From Mactromeris polynyma (taxonomy: Eukaryota > Mollusca > Bivalvia > Venerida > Mactridae), in NCBI GenBank assembly GCA_032209605.1, contig JASFXZ010000032.1, positions 7,255,722 to 7,319,721 of the forward strand: a DNA stretch of 64,000 bases, given 5' to 3'. The translations under genes and the position numbers were made by a program. A model generated the notes under the pieces. That model saw only the letters and a list, made by a program, of their open reading frames with translations. It had not been told where the DNA came from and made no database searches. Of the stretch, positions 60,501 to 64,000 are shown piece after piece; the stretch's first letter is position 1, and each line of letters starts with the position of its first letter.

Positions 60501-63500
60501 TACCAACATCAGCACCAACATCAACACCAACAGCAGTACCAACATCAACAGCAACATCAACACCAACATCAGTACCAACCTCAACACCAACAGCAGTACC
60601 GACATCAGGACCATCACAAACACCAACATCAGTACCAACATCAGAATCAACATCTGAACCAACCGCAGAACCAACATCAACACCAACAGCAGTACCAACA
60701 TCAGGACCAACATCCGAACCGACATCAACACCAACAGCAGTACCAACATCAGGACCAACATCCGAACCGACATCAACACCAACAGCAGTACCAACATCAA
60801 CAGCAACATCAACACCAACAGCTGTACCAACATCAGCACCAACATCAGAACCAACATCGACACCAACATCCGAACAAACATCAACACCAACAGCAGTACC
60901 AACATCAGCACCAACATCAACACCAACAGCAGTACCAACATCAGAATCAACATCAGAACCAACTTCAGAACCAACAACAGAACCCACTTCAGAACCCACG
61001 TCAACACCAACAGCAGTACCAACATCAGAACCAACATCAACACCAACAGCAGTACCGACATCAGAACCAACCTCAACACCAACAGCAGTACCAACATCAA
61101 CAGCAACATCAACACCAACAGCAGTACCAACATCAGCACCAACATCAGAACCAACCTCAACACCAACAGCAGTACCGACATCAGGACCATCACCAACACC
61201 AACATCAGTACCAACCTCAACACCAACAGCAGTACCGACATCAGGACCATCACCAACACCAACATCAGTACCAACATCAGAATCAACATCTGAACCAACC
61301 GCAGAACCAACATCAACACCAACAGCAGTACCAACATCAGGACCAACATCCGAACCGACATCAACACCAACAGCAGTACCAACATCAGGACCAACATCCG
61401 AACCGACATCAACACCAACAGCAGTACCAACATCAGAATCAACATCAGAACCAACTTCAGAACCAACAACAACACCAACAGCAGTACCAACATCCGAACC
61501 AACAACAGAACCCACGTCAACACCAACAGCAGTACCAACATCAGCACCAACATCAACACCAACAGCAGTACCAAAATCAGAATCAACATCAGAACCCACT
61601 TCAGAACCCACGTCAACACCAACAGCAGTACCAACATCAGAACCAACATCAACACCAACAGCAGTACCGACATCAGAACCAACATCAACACCAACAGCAG
61701 TACCAACATCAACAGCAACATCAACACCAACAGCAGTACCAACATCAGCACCAAAATCAACAGCAACAGCAGTACCAACATCAGAACCAACATCGACACC
61801 CACATCAGAACCAATATCAACACGAACATCAGAACGAACATCAACACCAACAGCAGTACCAACATCAGAACCAACATCCGAACCGAAATCAACACCAACA
61901 GCAGTACCAACATCAACAGCAACATCAACACCAACAGCAGTACCAACATCAGCACCAACATCAGAACCAACCTCAACACCAACAGCAGTACCGACATCAG
62001 GACCATCACCAACACCAACATCAGTACCAACATCAGAATCAACATCTGAACCAACCGCAGAACCAACATCAACACCAATAGCAGTACCAACATCAGGACA
62101 AACATCCGAACCGACATCAACACCAACAGCAGTACCAACATCAACAGCAACATCAGCACCAACATCAGAACCAACATCAACACCAACAGCAGTACCAACA
62201 TCAGAACCAAAATCAACAGCAACAGCAGTACCAACATCAGAACCAACATCGACACCAACATCAGAACCAATATCAACACGAACATCAGAACGAACATCAA
62301 CACCAACAGCAGTACCAACATCAGAACCAACATCCGAACCGACATCAACACCAACAGCAGTACCAACATCAACAGCAACATCAACACCAACAGCAGTACC
62401 AACATCAGAATCAACATCAGAACCAACATCAGAACTAACATCAACACCAACAGCAGTACCAACATCAACAGCAACATCAACACCAACATCAGTACCAACC
62501 TCAACACCAACAGCAGTACCGACATCAGGACCATCACCAACACCAACATCAGTACCAACATCAGAACCAACATCCGAACCGACATCAACACCAACAGCAG
62601 TACCAACATCAACAGCAACATCAACACCAACAGCAGTACCAACATCAGAATCAACATCAGAACCAACATCAGAACTAACATCAACACCAACAGCAGTACC
62701 AACATCAGAACCAACATCAGCACCAACAGCAGTACCAACATCATATCCAACATCAGAACCAACATCTGAACCAACATCAGAACCAGCATCAACACCAACA
62801 GCAGTACCAACATCAGCACGAACATCAGAATCAACATCAACACCAACAGCAGTACCGACATCAGGACCATCACCAACACCAACATCAGTACCAACATCAG
62901 AATCAACATCTGAACCAACTTCAGAACCAACAACAACACCTACAGCAGTACCAACATCAACACCAACAGCAGTTCCAACATCAGCACGAACATTAGAACC
63001 AACATCAACACCAACAGCAGTACCGACATCAGGACCATCACCAACACCAACATCAGTACCAACATCAGAATCAACATCTGAACCAACATCAGAACCAACA
63101 ACAACACCTACAGCAGTACCAACATCAACACCAACAGCAGTTCCAACATCAGCACGAACATTAGAACCAACATCAACACCAACAGCAGTACCAACATCAG
63201 AACCAACATCAACACCAACATCAGAACCAACATCAACACCTGCAGCAGTACCAACATCAACACCAACAGCAGTTCCAACATCAGCACGAACATTAGAACC
63301 AACATCAACACCAACAGCAGTACCAACATCAGAACCAATATCAACACCAACATCAGAACCAACATCAACACCGTTTTCCTCCATAACTCCAATAGTGTCT
63401 AAATCGAGTTTTTTCACTAGGACATTTAGCGGGTCACCTAATACCAGAGAGCCAACAACAACAAGGCCAGAAACAACAAACTTCACATCTACCGTATTCT

Positions 63501-63576
63501 TGTCTTCTACTTCACCGACGGAACCTGAATGCATTCCACCGAAAGTAATTACTGGATCAATTATCGTCGTAGCTGA
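51477..63576 (+). CDS. Gene D: giant Pro/Thr/Ser mucin-like protein, 3' end outside window
   Basis: Exons 51477-51527, 52793-52900, 53791-53913 and 55549-63576 are seen, phase 2 throughout, giving at least 2770 residues with a split AT|G start. The order is signal peptide, module half, module exon, giant PTS exon, as in gene C. The final exon(s) must lie beyond 64000. Differences from gene C are few in the unique exons, which points to a recent duplication, while the PTS array differs in length and order. Confidence 0.8.
51577..51985 (+). mobile_element. tRNA-derived SINE with eight 26-bp units
   Basis: It is the same insertion as 31846-32115. The internal 26-bp unit (GTGTCTATGGCGTGGTATCA plus TGTCAC) is expanded from three to about eight copies between 51739 and 51945. 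Confidence 0.7.
52125..52684 (-). mobile_element. Dispersed repeat X, inverted insertion
   Basis: Its reverse complement matches 29464-30000. It lies in intron 1 of gene D and is absent from the same intron of gene C. Confidence 0.75.
52793..52900 (+). CDS. Gene D exon 2: cysteine module half
   Basis: The acceptor is TTTTTGTAG and the donor AA|GTAAGT, phase 2-2. It encodes MWNRPSSYYTDNGPIDL then TCKPCCETRRHGELIVQA. It differs from gene C at a few linker residues only. Confidence 0.85.
53322..53445 (+). mobile_element. SINE-like tail repeat (gene D intron 2)
   Basis: It is collinear with 32901-33024, including GTCGAAAAACGACGTTAAAC. Confidence 0.6.
53791..53913 (+). CDS. Gene D exon 3: full module exon
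   Basis: The acceptor is ATTACAAAG and the donor CG|GTAAGT, phase 2-2. It encodes LIKDDCVRTTAITTVSIPPT, TEPCTP and CCETRRHGIVVIKA with a split Arg. The TEPC cysteine is shared with gene C exon 5, not with exon 3. Confidence 0.85.
53935..54112 (+). mobile_element. 178-bp pogo-like MITE
   Basis: It has the CAGTCGGACCTC / GAGGTCCGACTG ends with TA on both sides (53933-53934 and 54113-54114). It is allelic in position to 33523-33699. Confidence 0.85.
54516..54574 (+). mobile_element. tRNA-like SINE head, second copy
   Basis: GTGGGCGAGTGGTAGAGCGC and GCTCGAATACTGGCC are present, as at 34123. Confidence 0.5.
55549..63576 (+). CDS. Gene D exon 4: 8.0-kb Pro/Thr/Ser exon
   Basis: The acceptor is TCATTACAG and the donor GA|GTGAGT, phase 2-2, 2675 full codons. 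It has the same unique ends as gene C exon 4 and about 640 tetrapeptides between them. The mix differs: PTSA, PTSES and TSTATST blocks are commoner. Internal duplications are seen at offsets of 468 bp (about 56700-57160 and 57170-57630), 1332 bp (59211 and 60543) and 1500 bp (about 58500 and 60000), all multiples of 12. Confidence 0.9.
55645..63371 (+). repeat. 12-bp / 36-bp PTS coding repeat array (gene D)
   Basis: It has the same unit set as gene C with more CCAACATCAGCA and CATCAACAGCAACATC blocks. The plus strand is A/C-rich and the opposite strand T/G-rich over almost 8 kb. Confidence 0.95.
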
Positions 63577-63596
63577 GTGAGTTATTTTTAGACAAA

Positions 63597-64000
63597 TGTT
63601 TGATACATTAACATTATTTAATTGCTGTATAGTTATGCACAATGAATAAGTATTAACTGAATATTAAACATTTAAGTAGAACATTTTTTCAATTTTGTCT
63701 GTCTGATTAATTATTATGACAACATGTGTCCTGTAAACAATGCTTGGGAAATTGTTATTGAAGTTATATTTGAAAGACTTTCCCTAGTACATCCTAGTAA
63801 CAGTACATTTTATTGTGTTATATTACAGCAGGCAACACATTTATAGTTTTCAAAAGTGTTCATGCAAAATGATTAGCAATATAGTAATTACACCATTTCA
63901 CAATTACATGAAACGAGAATTACATCATTTTGAGGATAGAATATCAAAACATTGTACTAAATAGAATATGTAAAACAGAAATGTTTAGCACTCTTGTAAA
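63597..64000 (+). repeat. Left direct repeat and start of inverted-repeat arm, gene D
   Basis: It is collinear with 42334-42735 (GTTTGATACATTAACATTAT onward). The element therefore predates the C/D duplication. The window ends inside the arm. Confidence 0.85.

Noticed and set aside
55543..63642. 2699-codon minus-strand frame and the Leu/Val/Met-rich and Gln/His-rich frames over gene D exon 4
   Set aside because: Same cause: repeat units free of stops in several frames.
63841..63975. Plus-strand open frame after TTACAG in the gene D element
   Set aside because: The equivalent in gene C (42565 on) is frameshifted, and the sequence is part of the repeat arm.

Overview
The window is eukaryotic and animal. 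It is AT-rich, has GT-AG introns, SINEs and MITEs, and exons whose boundaries keep one reading phase. Several repeats resemble families I associate with bivalve molluscs: a tRNA-type SINE with a GGTATCATGTCACGTGTC-like body, a repeat tail of the CGACGTTAAAC type, and a Meta-SINE-like core. A bivalve or related mollusc is therefore the best guess. That rests on recognition, not on a search. I use no gene symbols because I recognise no named gene.

Layout: (1) 1-4530, plus strand: the 3' part of a gene for a single-pass membrane protein with a CUB-like segment, an LDL-receptor class A repeat, a transmembrane helix and a cytoplasmic tail ending in a PPSY motif. (2) 6414-18370, minus strand: gene A, a secreted mucin-like protein of about 3263 residues. 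One 9415-bp exon holds about 93 copies of a 22-residue Ser/Thr repeat. (3) 18371-23704: the head-to-head interval between genes A and B, rich in MITEs. (4) 23705-27765, plus strand: gene B, a small paralogue of 249 residues. (5) 31741-49720, plus strand: gene C, about 2542 residues, with a 7179-bp Pro/Thr/Ser exon. (6) 51477 to beyond the window end, plus strand: gene D, with an 8028-bp Pro/Thr/Ser exon.

Genes A-D form one cluster. Every internal exon but one pair is phase 2 at both ends. Every junction cuts the same short cysteine module, roughly C-x-E-T-x-x-HG-[DEI]-[LIV]-[IV]-V-x-A-[EKG] | [VLI]-x-D-[DT]-x-C. Mucin-like spacers of very different length, and even different repeat sequence, sit between modules. 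The signal-peptide exons begin with a lone G in the right phase, which suggests a start codon split AT|G by an intron. Genes C and D are a recent tandem duplication with an offset near 20.4 kb. Gene C also gained one extra module exon by copying exon 3 with its flanks into a downstream intron, and carries a 1.38-kb-arm inverted repeat in the intron after its giant exon.

The products are most simply read as secreted, heavily O-glycosylated mucus, byssus or matrix proteins. The function is inferred from composition and signal peptides only. I do not recognise the cysteine module as a known domain.
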